Assembly (NCBI GenBank): GCA_011522945.1 | Contig: WTHY01000007.1 | Span: forward strand, 1 to 6,995 | Reading direction: 5' to 3' | Source of the DNA: Alphaproteobacteria bacterium | GTDB lineage: Bacteria > Pseudomonadota > Alphaproteobacteria > Puniceispirillales > Puniceispirillaceae | Length of the DNA stretch: 6,995 bases | Shown here: positions 1 to 5,650 of the stretch, piece after piece | Layout of the letters: each line of letters starts with the position of its first letter | How positions within the stretch are numbered: the first letter of the stretch is position 1 | Notes under the pieces: model-generated | The model's input: only the letters and a program-made list of their open reading frames with translations | Told to the model about the DNA's origin: nothing | Database searches by the model: none | Program-made: the position numbers and the translations under genes

Positions 1-130
1 CATCCTCTGCCATAGGCTTCGCGACCCAGCTATGATCACAAACAGAACAACGCACACGCTGACCTTTTGGATCCAGACGTGCTGAATCAATTCGAAAAAT
101 GGTCTGACATGTATCACAGGTCAAAAGCAT
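1..130 (-). CDS. Zinc-ribbon (MJ0042-type) protein, N-terminal part, runs off left edge
   Basis: Reading the minus strand from an ATG at 130 gives 43 residues with no stop before the window edge. The start is MLLTCDTCQTIFRI, and a second cysteine pair occurs in VRCSVCDHSW. The C5-x2-C8 and C28-x2-C31 pairs, the VRC..C..W pattern and the N-terminal position match the MJ0042 family zinc finger, a small zinc-binding module at the start of many alphaproteobacterial proteins. Members of this family often sit beside ftsE/ftsX, and a DUF218 gene is often nearby; the next gene here is DUF218, but ftsEX would lie outside the window and cannot be checked. The full length and the nature of the C-terminal part are unknown. 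The Shine-Dalgarno sequence is weak. It is too short to stand out as a long reading frame, but the double CxxC makes the call fairly safe. Confidence 0.8.
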   Translation of the reverse strand, partial: MLLTCDTCQTIFRIDSARLDPKGQRVRCSVCDHSWVAKPMAED

Positions 131-163
131 AAAATTTGCTCATTTCGTATCAAAGCTCATATC

Positions 164-169
164 AGTATA
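164..169 (-). promoter_or_regulatory. Possible -10 box for the zinc-ribbon gene
   Basis: The minus strand reads TATACT here (five of six matches to TATAAT), about 33 bp upstream of the ATG at 130. I see no good -35 hexamer at the right distance, so this is a weak call. Confidence 0.25.
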
Positions 170-217
170 GAACTCTCTTTTATGAGACGCCAGATTTATT
201 ACATACCAGATCTGCTC

Positions 218-250
218 CTGCCATAGGCTCTGCGAACGCCAGATATGGTC
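218..250. repeat. Degenerate copy of the zinc-ribbon gene's 5' coding segment (compare 7-38)
   Basis: Positions 218-229 repeat exactly the 12-mer CTGCCATAGGCT found at 7-18 inside the zinc-ribbon gene. The similarity continues: 7-38 and 218-250 align with about two short gaps and few mismatches (GCGA, CCAG, TATG and GTC/ATC blocks in the same order). A further shared GTTCTGT on the minus strand lies just beyond. Both copies have the same orientation. I read this as the remnant of a short tandem duplication left in the intergenic space. It is not an intact coding segment: the minus-strand frame here has no cysteine pair. Confidence 0.55.
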
Positions 251-258
251 GAAGGCTT

Positions 259-286
259 TTGACAGAACTTGGCATTTATAGATAAT
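259..286 (+). promoter_or_regulatory. Sigma70-type promoter of the DUF218 gene
   Basis: A perfect -35 hexamer TTGACA (259-264) is followed after 16 bp by GATAAT (281-286), a five-of-six -10 match. Transcription would start near 293, giving a leader of about 43 nt before the ATG at 336. It lies in the divergent gap and partly within the degenerate duplicated segment. Confidence 0.65.
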
Positions 287-335
287 CTATAGGGGCTGGA
301 ATAGATGCGCCTATTCTTAAAAGGGAGCGCAAGAG

Positions 336-989
336 ATGGCGAGCGCACAACCAAAAACAACTGCTGATAACAACGCATCTAACAGGCTGCCTATCCTGTC
401 TGCCTGCCTTGGATTCCTGCTGTTAATCGGCATATGCCTTGCCGGTATTCAATATCGCGCGCTCACTCTGCCAAAGACCATTAGCAGTGCTCTTGTCCCT
501 ACAGATGCTGTGATTGTGACGACTGGCGGCCAAGCTCGCATTTCGGCAGGCCTCACCCTCATGCAAGATGGCTATGCAAAACATATGCTTGTAACAGGTG
601 TTGGCGCTGGCATTACCAAATCTATCTTAGCAGCTTCATTAGGCCTGTCAGAGCCTCAAAAGGAGCAGCTTATCTGCTGTGTGGATTTGGATTTTACAGC
701 AACAGATACAATTGAAAATGCCAAAGCAGCTGCAAGCTGGATGCGCCAACATAATTATACTAGCCTTAGATTGGTGACAGCCAATTATCACCTGGCGAGA
801 GCCAGATTAGAATTTGCCCGTGCCATGCCAAAAATTAAGATCGAATATTTTGCCGTTAGCCCACCAGACTTACAGCCACAAAACTGGTTTTATGATTGGA
901 CGATCGCGCGTTTGCTTGTGCGGGAATCTGGAAAATATATAGCTGCACATCTACGCCATCTCTTTAGCAGATCAAAAGCCGCAGCCTAG
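336..989 (+). CDS. DUF218 / YdcF-SanA-ElyC family membrane-anchored protein
   Basis: The 217-residue protein has one hydrophobic segment near the N-terminus (about residues 19-40, LSACLGFLLLIGICLAGI), so it is probably anchored in the inner membrane with most of the chain outside the cytoplasm. The body carries the DUF218 pattern: DAVIVTTGG at 57-65, an R-containing helix ending in GYAKHMLVTGVGAG (79-92), TDTIENA at 123-129 and VTANYHLARA at 147-156. The family is linked to cell-envelope functions in enterobacteria (SanA, ElyC), but the reaction is not established and I assign none. The start is well supported by an AGGGAG ribosome site at 322-327, 8 nt before the ATG. The gene is monocistronic in this window: its stop lies 7 bp from the stop of the converging prephenate dehydrogenase gene. 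Confidence 0.88.
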   Translation: MASAQPKTTADNNASNRLPILSACLGFLLLIGICLAGIQYRALTLPKTISSALVPTDAVIVTTGGQARISAGLTLMQDGYAKHMLVTGVGAGITKSILAASLGLSEPQKEQLICCVDLDFTATDTIENAKAAASWMRQHNYTSLRLVTANYHLARARLEFARAMPKIKIEYFAVSPPDLQPQNWFYDWTIARLLVRESGKYIAAHLRHLFSRSKAAA

Positions 990-996
990 CTTGAAG

Positions 997-1881
997 TTAG
1001 TTATCCTGCCCTTCAGATATAATTGAGCGGCGAATTGCACGGGTACGTGTAAATAAATCAAATAATTTATCACCTTCCTGCCAGCGAATCGCGCGTTGTA
1101 GATAGGATAAATCTTCTGAAAACCGCTGTAACATTTCTAATACAGCTTCATCATTTGACATAAAAATATCCCGCCACATCGTCGGGTCAGATGAGGCTAT
1201 ACGTGTAAAATCACGAAATCCTGATGCAGAGAAACGAATCACATCATTTTTGAGATCTGTTTCCAGATCTACAGCTGTGCCAACAATAGTATAGGCAATT
1301 AGATGTGGTAAATGCGATGTGATAGCCAGAACCCTGTCATGATAATCACTATCCATCCACTCGACCATTGCCCCTAGCTGGGCACAGAAGGATTCAAGTT
1401 TTTCCTTGGCAGCCGGCTCGACATTTCCTTCATCTATCAGCAGCCAGTAGCGCTGTTTGAATAGATTTGGGAATCCTGATGCCGGGCCGGAAAATTCGGT
1501 ACCTGCGAGAGGATGACCGGGAATAAACCAGGCAGTTTCCGGTAATTTTGGGGCAACATCACGAATAACGCTTCTTTTTGTTGACCCCGTATCTGTCACA
1601 ACAGCGCCAGGGGCAAGATAAGGCGCCATGTCTTCAGCAACCTTGGCCATAGCACCAACCGGGATGGCGAGAATGACAAGCTCTGCATCGCTAACTGCAT
1701 CTGCTAAATTGTCTTGTATCTCTACCGGCAATCCAATCTGTTTTGCCTCACTACGTGCAGCTGGGTCCGCATCAAAGCTGGAAATTGCCTTTGCCAAACC
1801 ACCATGTCGTGCCGCCAGCGCAATCGAAGCACCGATCAAGCCGATACCAATGACGGCAATCTTATCATAAAGCTCTGTCAT
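997..1881 (-). CDS. tyrA: Prephenate dehydrogenase (TyrA family), tyrosine biosynthesis
   Basis: Oxidative decarboxylation of prephenate (or arogenate) to a tyrosine precursor, in the cytoplasm. The 294-residue protein begins with a Rossmann fold: GIGLIGAS at 12-19 binds the dinucleotide, and D37 at the end of the second strand suggests NAD rather than NADP. DTGSTK (97-102), GHPLAGTEFSGP (122-133) and SHLPHLIAY (189-197) are the family's active-site blocks, with H123 and H190 as likely catalytic or binding histidines. A GFRDFTRIASSDP..W block marks the helical C-terminal domain. There is no fused chorismate mutase and no ACT domain. I chose the ATG at 1881, with AGGAAAG just upstream, over an in-frame GTG at 1914 that would give 305 residues but lacks a ribosome site. 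It is the last of four closely spaced genes, 39 bp after hisC. Whether it prefers prephenate, arogenate or both cannot be told from sequence. Confidence 0.93.
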   Translation of the reverse strand: MTELYDKIAVIGIGLIGASIALAARHGGLAKAISSFDADPAARSEAKQIGLPVEIQDNLADAVSDAELVILAIPVGAMAKVAEDMAPYLAPGAVVTDTGSTKRSVIRDVAPKLPETAWFIPGHPLAGTEFSGPASGFPNLFKQRYWLLIDEGNVEPAAKEKLESFCAQLGAMVEWMDSDYHDRVLAITSHLPHLIAYTIVGTAVDLETDLKNDVIRFSASGFRDFTRIASSDPTMWRDIFMSNDEAVLEMLQRFSEDLSYLQRAIRWQEGDKLFDLFTRTRAIRRSIISEGQDN

Positions 1882-1920
1882 GCGTTTCTTTCCTATTGGC
1901 TCGCTTCGGCTCACTGCAGA

Positions 1921-3042
1921 TTATTTACCAAGACTATGACGCAGTCCTACGTAAAGCGCATCCATTTGTGCCACTGTGCCTGTGGAAATACGCAAACTAT
2001 TTGGCAGGCCATATGGTGCCATGCCACGAACCATAATATTCTGAGACGCAAGAGATTGTGCGACAAATCCAGCCGTTGGCCCATTTGCCCCGTCTGAGCT
2101 GTCAGCAGCAAAATGTACAAGCATAAAATTCGCAACACCAGATATATAGGCTAACCCAAATGTCTCACACATATCAGCTAGCATAGCCATGGTGCGGGTA
2201 TTTTCATCAAGAACCATCTGTTGCCACTCTGTGTCTGCAACAGCAACTCTGCCAGACAAAGCTGCGATGCCATTAACAGAAAATGGCCCCCGCACAGCAC
2301 CAAGCAATCCCATCATTTCAGCATTCATATAGCCCCAGCCAAGTCTTAGGGCTGCTAAACCATGCATTTTGGAAAATGTGCGCAACATGACAATATTGTC
2401 ATTCTGCTCTACCATCTGAGTAGCATAAGAGAGGGCAGCTTCCTGATATTCAGCATAAGCCCAATCCAAGACTAAGATCACATGTGAGGGCAACCCAGCA
2501 TGCAGCCGCCGGACTTCGGCTTCAGAAATCATTGTTCCTGTCGGATTATTTGGGTTTGCCAGAAAAACCAGCTTAGTCTTATCGCTAACAGCCGCCAGAA
2601 TATTATCCACTGACACTGTGTAGCCATCATCGGCCGCCTGCACCGGCAGAGCCCCAGTTAACCGAATAGCATGCGGAAATACGAGGAACCCATATTGGGT
2701 ATATATCGCTTCATCACCACTATCTAAATAGGTCTGACATAATAGATAGATCAGCTCATCAGATCCATTTGATGTCAGCACCATTTCTGGTTTAACACCA
2801 TATCTTTCACCAATAGCGGCTGCCAGTTTTCCATCCTGTTGCTCAGGATAATGATGCAGATTAGGCATCTCGGTTGCCAAGACTTCAGAAATTTTTGGAG
2901 ACGGACCTAAGCCACTCTCATTTGCTGATAGGCGAATAGGATTCTCTGAAGCTGGCACCCCAAATTGTGGGACATAGGGATCCATCTGTTGCAAGGCTTG
3001 CTTTGGAAGAGGGCCTGATGATCTGCGGTTTGTATCTGTCAT
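1921..3042 (-). CDS. hisC: HisC-family PLP aminotransferase (histidinol-phosphate and/or aromatic)
   Basis: A class I/II fold aminotransferase of 373 residues, a normal length for HisC. Visible PLP-site features are SANES (39-43), NGSDELI (92-98), NPNNPTGT (163-170), D193 in LDWAYAEY, the Schiff-base lysine K225 in TFSKMHGLAALRLGWG, and R351 in NSLRIS, which should bind the substrate carboxylate. Family enzymes transaminate imidazole-acetol phosphate for histidine synthesis. Several also use aromatic 2-oxo acids or prephenate; a HisC-type enzyme is encoded next to a tyrosine-pathway dehydrogenase in Zymomonas. Its place between chorismate mutase and prephenate dehydrogenase suggests an aromatic role here, possibly in addition to histidine. 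The usual DE before AYAEY is DW. The start fits the family's N-terminal length, but the bases before it (TTCACCTTT) contain no Shine-Dalgarno and resemble an anti-Shine-Dalgarno. Confidence 0.9.
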   Translation of the reverse strand: MTDTNRRSSGPLPKQALQQMDPYVPQFGVPASENPIRLSANESGLGPSPKISEVLATEMPNLHHYPEQQDGKLAAAIGERYGVKPEMVLTSNGSDELIYLLCQTYLDSGDEAIYTQYGFLVFPHAIRLTGALPVQAADDGYTVSVDNILAAVSDKTKLVFLANPNNPTGTMISEAEVRRLHAGLPSHVILVLDWAYAEYQEAALSYATQMVEQNDNIVMLRTFSKMHGLAALRLGWGYMNAEMMGLLGAVRGPFSVNGIAALSGRVAVADTEWQQMVLDENTRTMAMLADMCETFGLAYISGVANFMLVHFAADSSDGANGPTAGFVAQSLASQNIMVRGMAPYGLPNSLRISTGTVAQMDALYVGLRHSLGK

Positions 3043-3095
3043 AAAGGTGAACTATTTTCGTAATATTGCCAGATGATTGGCGGGCTAACATATAT

Positions 3096-3758
3096 TTATG
3101 GCTTTAAAATTTGATATATGCCGATTATATGGGCGTCTGGCATATCCTCTGATACTGTCTCAAAATAGCCAGACCGCTCAACAAACTCAATATGGCCATC
3201 ATCTTTTTTGCGGTCTGCCTTATGGGCAAAAATTGTCACATCTCTCTCAGACGGATCTGGCAGCCCAGCAGCAAGCAAATACCAGTCATCTTCTTTGCTG
3301 ACAACATAAATACCTGTCTCAGGACCGAGCTGATCTCCAAGAGATAGGACAGCATCATAAGACATAAAACAAATATCTACTGTAGCTGCTTTCAGCCTAT
3401 CTAGCCCGTCTTGTGCTGTATTGATAGAGGTGAGCGTCAGAAACCCAGCGCTGAAAATTTCAGCTGCAGTCTGAGCGTCAGGTAAAAATGCTACCGTGAA
3501 ATCCGGTTTTTGTGAGGCGATACTTGCCCGTAATAGGGGTCGCCAGACAGGCGCTATCAGCTTTTGGCTCTCATTTGGAGATCTGCGCGACAGGCTCACC
3601 TGTAAGTCAGCTTCGCGTCCGGGTCGAAAAATCGCACTGCCAGGTGCCTTCGCATTAGCCACCTCTGCAACCAGATTTGTGCGCTTTGCCAAAGTGGCTA
3701 TCAGCTCGGTATCTACAGCGTCAATCTCAGCACGTAATCTATTAAGAGTTTTTGTCAT
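3096..3758 (-). CDS. AroQ-class chorismate mutase with an extra C-terminal domain
   Basis: The first ~85 residues are an AroQ (all-helical) chorismate mutase domain, converting chorismate to prephenate. Residues line up with the E. coli P-protein mutase site: R9, R26, K37, R48-E49 and Q83, with near-identical spacing to R11, R28, K39, R51-E52 and Q88. IFRPGREADL and WRPLLRASIASQ are typical of alphaproteobacterial members. Residues ~86-220 form a second alpha/beta region (FTVAFLPDAQTAAEIF, DICFMSYDAVL, GIYVVSKEDDWYLLAAG) with no recognisable catalytic motif. It may be a decayed relative of the prephenate-dehydratase / periplasmic-binding fold or a regulatory domain, which is an inference. No TRF or ESRP dehydratase motif is seen, so phenylalanine synthesis would need a separate dehydratase. 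The gene lies 49 bp after the methyltransferase gene and 53 bp before hisC. Its ribosome site is weak (AGAGCGAG). Confidence 0.87.
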   Translation of the reverse strand: MTKTLNRLRAEIDAVDTELIATLAKRTNLVAEVANAKAPGSAIFRPGREADLQVSLSRRSPNESQKLIAPVWRPLLRASIASQKPDFTVAFLPDAQTAAEIFSAGFLTLTSINTAQDGLDRLKAATVDICFMSYDAVLSLGDQLGPETGIYVVSKEDDWYLLAAGLPDPSERDVTIFAHKADRKKDDGHIEFVERSGYFETVSEDMPDAHIIGIYQILKP

Positions 3759-3807
3759 CTCGCTCTAACACAACTTATATGACCAGACAGTTAGCTTCAC
3801 ATATGCG

Positions 3808-4530
3808 TCAAGATTGCCATCTTTGCAATGCAGGCTTGCCTTGAAGCTTAGTTAATTTACGCAATCCTTGCGCGCTACGCACATCTTTTTTCACATAGAC
3901 CATTTTTGTCGCTTCAACCAGTAAAACCCCGCCTAACACACGTGCAAATCTGCCGCCAACACGCTCGATGGATTTTTGCACTGATTGTGGTAGCGCCAAT
4001 GTGGCAGGCGGTAATATCAAGCTGCGATGATAGGCTGTTGGTTGCAGGCCAGAGGCTAGAAGTAACCGGTGTAGCTGACCACGGCTAAAGGGAATACCCT
4101 GACCAAAAGGGGTGCGCGCAGACCGCACCCATAAGCCGCCACGATGCGGCACCATCATGATAAGCTTTCCAGACCCACAAAGACAACGGGCTGCCTCACG
4201 CAGAAAATCTGCAGGGTCAGGCGCAAATTCCAAAGCATGTGCAATAAGAAGTCTATCAAGACTATCAGTAGCAACAGGCCAATGTTGAGGGTCAATTTCT
4301 GCACTCAAAATACCAGACTGTCCTCGCCATGCAGCAGCCCCTGGACGTGCTGGCATAAGTACCGGTGGCATGCGGCGATCTGGCAGAAACGCAAAAGGAA
4401 ACCCAACCGCAATTTCTGCAAGATTCGGTATGTCTGGCCAGAGCGGTACAATATCCTGTGCTATCAGGCGTGCTGTCTTTTGTCCCTCTACAGAACGGTA
4501 ATAAGCATCTAAATCTGCAACGCCATACAT
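3808..4530 (-). CDS. Class I SAM-dependent methyltransferase-like protein
   Basis: A 240-residue protein with the layout of the alphaproteobacterial methyltransferases often found near gloB. The N-terminus is MYGVADLDAYYRSVEGQ. A motif-I strand (EIAVGFPFAF, ~39-48) lacks the classic GxGxG. The post-motif region DRLLIAHALEFAPDPADFLREAARCL (~92-117) is next, then a strand ending in VPHR, the diagnostic GLWVRSARTPFGQGIPFSRGQL block (~132-153) and the near-C-terminal GVLLVEATKMVYV. The substrate is unknown, and the altered motif I leaves open weak or lost SAM binding. I prefer the ATG at 4530, which has AGGA (4538-4541) 7 nt upstream; the ATG at 4536 would be only 1 nt from it. It is the first gene of the minus-strand run that includes chorismate mutase, hisC and tyrA, but no functional link to aromatic synthesis is evident. 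Confidence 0.82.
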   Translation of the reverse strand: MYGVADLDAYYRSVEGQKTARLIAQDIVPLWPDIPNLAEIAVGFPFAFLPDRRMPPVLMPARPGAAAWRGQSGILSAEIDPQHWPVATDSLDRLLIAHALEFAPDPADFLREAARCLCGSGKLIMMVPHRGGLWVRSARTPFGQGIPFSRGQLHRLLLASGLQPTAYHRSLILPPATLALPQSVQKSIERVGGRFARVLGGVLLVEATKMVYVKKDVRSAQGLRKLTKLQGKPALQRWQS

Positions 4531-4570
4531 CTGCATATCCTATGCAATGAACAAAGCCACTGACAATCTT

Positions 4571-4594
4571 AGCAAACTATACAGCAAACTATAG
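4571..4594. repeat. Tandem 12-bp repeat (AGCAAACTATAc/g x2)
   Basis: Two adjacent 12-bp units, 4571-4582 and 4583-4594, differ only in the last base (C versus G). On the minus strand each unit carries TATAGT, so the duplication yields two -10-like boxes 12 bp apart in front of the methyltransferase gene. Confidence 0.85.
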
Positions 4595-4617
4595 AGAAAT
4601 TCAGGCTATCTTTCCAA
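4588..4617 (-). promoter_or_regulatory. Candidate promoter of the methyltransferase-chorismate mutase-hisC-tyrA run
   Basis: Minus-strand TTGGAA (plus 4612-4617) and TATAGT (plus 4588-4593) are separated by 18 bp, matching the -35 in four and the -10 in five of six positions. A second TATAGT at 4576-4581 comes from the 12-bp tandem repeat but lacks a good -35. Transcription would begin near 4581, about 50 nt before the ATG at 4530. Confidence 0.42.
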
Positions 4618-4662
4618 AATAGGCAGCTACATGCCCCTTTATGTGAGTTTCAACACACCCAC

Positions 4663-4696
4663 CAGCATGCCTGTCTGCCTGCAGATCTGCATGCTG
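4663..4696. repeat. Inverted repeat / hairpin CAGCATGC...GCATGCTG
   Basis: An exact 8-bp inverted repeat (4663-4670 with 4689-4696) encloses an 18-nt loop. The loop and right arm contain the palindrome GCAGATCTGC (4681-4690), so alternative foldings exist. There is no T-run on either side, so it is not a typical terminator. It could be a protein-binding site in the TGC-rich segment. Confidence 0.5.
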
Positions 4697-4916
4697 ATAC
4701 GGGTGCCAGCCACTTTGTCAGTCTTAATGCCTGTCTGCAGGATCACTGCGTGCGGCCACCATACAATCCCATTACCTGCCTCAGAGTCTGATGACATATG
4801 GCTTGATATGGCGCCCAGTACACTTGGTTGCATTGCAAATATCACCACTATTTGCAAACGCATCTTCCTAAATGCCCAGATATTTATCTATATGCCAGTT
4901 CTGCGTGCCGGCCACC
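4667..4916 (+). repeat. Three diverged copies of a TGC-rich module
   Basis: The module begins with ATGCC(T/A)GT(t)CTGC and ends with GTGCcGGCCACc. Copy 1 begins at 4667 and ends with GTGCCAGCCAC at 4703-4713. Copy 2 spans 4727-4760. Copy 3 is compact at 4892-4916. The leading 12-mer ATGCCTGTCTGC is exact between 4667-4678 and 4727-4738, 60 bp apart. The trailing CTGCGTGCGGCCACC at 4746-4760 recurs with one extra C at 4901-4916. The copies differ in the length between the two halves. Confidence 0.6.
4828..4838 (+). promoter_or_regulatory. Candidate operator TTGCATTGCAA, distal copy
   Basis: An 11-bp near-palindrome with TTGCA/TGCAA arms around a single central base. Its exact reverse complement recurs at 5017-5027, downstream of the predicted phaR promoter. 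A related TTTGCAAA lies at 4851-4858. It is a candidate PhaR site by position and TGC content; binding is not shown. Confidence 0.45.
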
Positions 4917-4932
4917 AAAATTCCATAGCTAT

Positions 4933-4964
4933 ATAATGCTTTGATAAAATAATGCTTTGTTAAA
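4933..4964. repeat. Tandem 16-bp repeat upstream of phaR promoter
   Basis: Two contiguous 16-bp units (4933-4948 and 4949-4964) share ATAATGCTTTG and end ATAAA or TTAAA, differing at one base. The array is AT-rich and ends 6 bp before the predicted -35 box, so it may be an upstream activating or bending element, or simply a recent slippage duplication. Confidence 0.8.
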
Positions 4965-4970
4965 AATAGC

Positions 4971-4998
4971 TTGCGATAAGACCCGAAATACATATCAT
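4971..4998 (+). promoter_or_regulatory. Candidate phaR promoter
   Basis: TTGCGA (4971-4976) and TATCAT (4993-4998) are 16 bp apart, matching the sigma70 consensus in four and five of six positions. Transcription would start near 5005, giving a leader of about 49 nt that contains the TTGCAATGCAA site. Confidence 0.45.
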
Positions 4999-5016
4999 CT
5001 TATCACCTTTCAAATG

Positions 5017-5027
5017 TTGCAATGCAA
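5017..5027 (-). promoter_or_regulatory. Candidate PhaR operator, promoter-proximal copy
   Basis: TTGCAATGCAA on the plus strand is the exact reverse complement of 4828-4838. It lies about 12 bp downstream of the predicted transcription start and 26 bp before the phaR start codon, a position expected for repression by blocking early elongation or initiation. Confidence 0.5.
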
Positions 5028-5053
5028 AATCCTTGTCAAAGATCACGAGATAG

Positions 5054-5536
5054 ATGACCAATCAAGTATTAAAGATCAAGAAATACGCCAATCGTAGGCT
5101 ATATGACACAGAAAATTCTATGTATATTACGCTATCTGATTTAGCAAAATTGGTGCAAAGCGGTAGAAAAATTGACGTCCGTGATGCAAAGACAGATGAT
5201 GATTTAACACGTCTAACTTTAGTGCAAATCATTCTTGAAATTGAAGCTGAAGGCCATCAAATGCTTCCCGTTGAAGCTTTGAGACAAATCATCATGGCCT
5301 ATGGCGGCCAATATGAGGCACTATTTTCACGCTATCTTGAACGCACCATGTCAGCCTTTATGCGCCAGCAACATAATGCAGAACGCCTGCTTAATACATC
5401 TCTAGATACTATTCGCGATAATAGTTTGAAATCTGAGCCCGCGGTAGCTGCCAAATCAGAGGCAGATAGCTATTCAGAATTCAGAACAGAATTAGATGCA
5501 TTGAAAGCAAAGCTCGATGCGCTTTCCACAAAGTAA
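5054..5536 (+). CDS. phaR: Polyhydroxyalkanoate synthesis repressor PhaR
   Basis: A 160-residue cytoplasmic DNA-binding regulator. The N-terminal domain (residues ~6-65) carries the hallmark KKYANRRLYDTE (9-20), ITLSDLAKLV (25-34), DVRDAKTDDDLTRLTLVQII (41-60); the accessory domain follows (~66-105, LPVEALRQIIMAYGGQYEAL..YLERTMSAF). A short heptad-like tail (ELDALKAKLDAL, ~146-157) suggests oligomerisation. In Paracoccus and Rhodobacter this family represses phasin and polymer-synthesis genes, often including its own, and is released by polymer binding. No phaP, phaC or phaZ is in the window, so the gene is apparently on its own. The ribosome site is weak (GAG a few bases before the ATG). The upstream repeats and near-palindromes suggest autoregulation. 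Confidence 0.94.
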   Translation: MTNQVLKIKKYANRRLYDTENSMYITLSDLAKLVQSGRKIDVRDAKTDDDLTRLTLVQIILEIEAEGHQMLPVEALRQIIMAYGGQYEALFSRYLERTMSAFMRQQHNAERLLNTSLDTIRDNSLKSEPAVAAKSEADSYSEFRTELDALKAKLDALSTK

Positions 5537-5650
5537 GTGCCGATAATCAGTCTAGCGACCTTTTTAGCACGAAAAGCTGAAAATCTTTGCCGCTATGCCT
5601 AAATTCGCCAGATGCCGAACATATTTACCCTAGCATATAACCTACTTCGA

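Larger units (their letters stand above)
4531..5053. other. 523-bp divergent intergenic region between methyltransferase operon and phaR
   Basis: I find no convincing gene here. Two open frames (4631-4936 plus and 4639-4863 minus) overlap each other, lack good ribosome sites and encode cysteine/isoleucine-rich products without family resemblance. The region instead holds predicted promoters for both flanking genes, two tandem repeats, a hairpin, three diverged copies of a TGC-rich module and two copies of an 11-bp near-palindrome. TGC/GCA triplets are unusually dense between about 4660 and 4920. PhaR proteins of Paracoccus and Rhodobacter are described as binding TGC-rich DNA, so this may be a PhaR-controlled region; that is inference. 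Confidence 0.7.

Noticed and set aside
1882..1914. GTG start at 1914 giving a longer TyrA
   Set aside because: The extra 11 residues do not fit the family N-terminus and lack a ribosome site, whereas the ATG at 1881 follows AGGAAAG.
1714..2138. Open frames opposite or out of frame with tyrA and hisC
   Set aside because: They are shadows of well-supported genes on the minus strand.
3823..3832. TTGCAATGCA, nearly the proposed PhaR site
   Set aside because: It lies in the coding end of the methyltransferase gene, lacks the eleventh base and is probably chance.
4639..4863. Minus-strand open frame of 74 codons in the same region
   Set aside because: No ribosome site or family resemblance, and it overlaps the equally unconvincing plus-strand frame.
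4631..4936. Plus-strand open frame of 101 codons in the phaR upstream region
   Set aside because: No ribosome site, an atypical Cys/Ile/Met-rich product, an overlapping minus-strand frame, and the repeats run through it without respect for codons. It does not resemble a phasin.
5562..5580. CTTTT / AAAAG pairing downstream of phaR as a terminator
   Set aside because: Only five AT-rich base pairs; too weak to support a terminator call.
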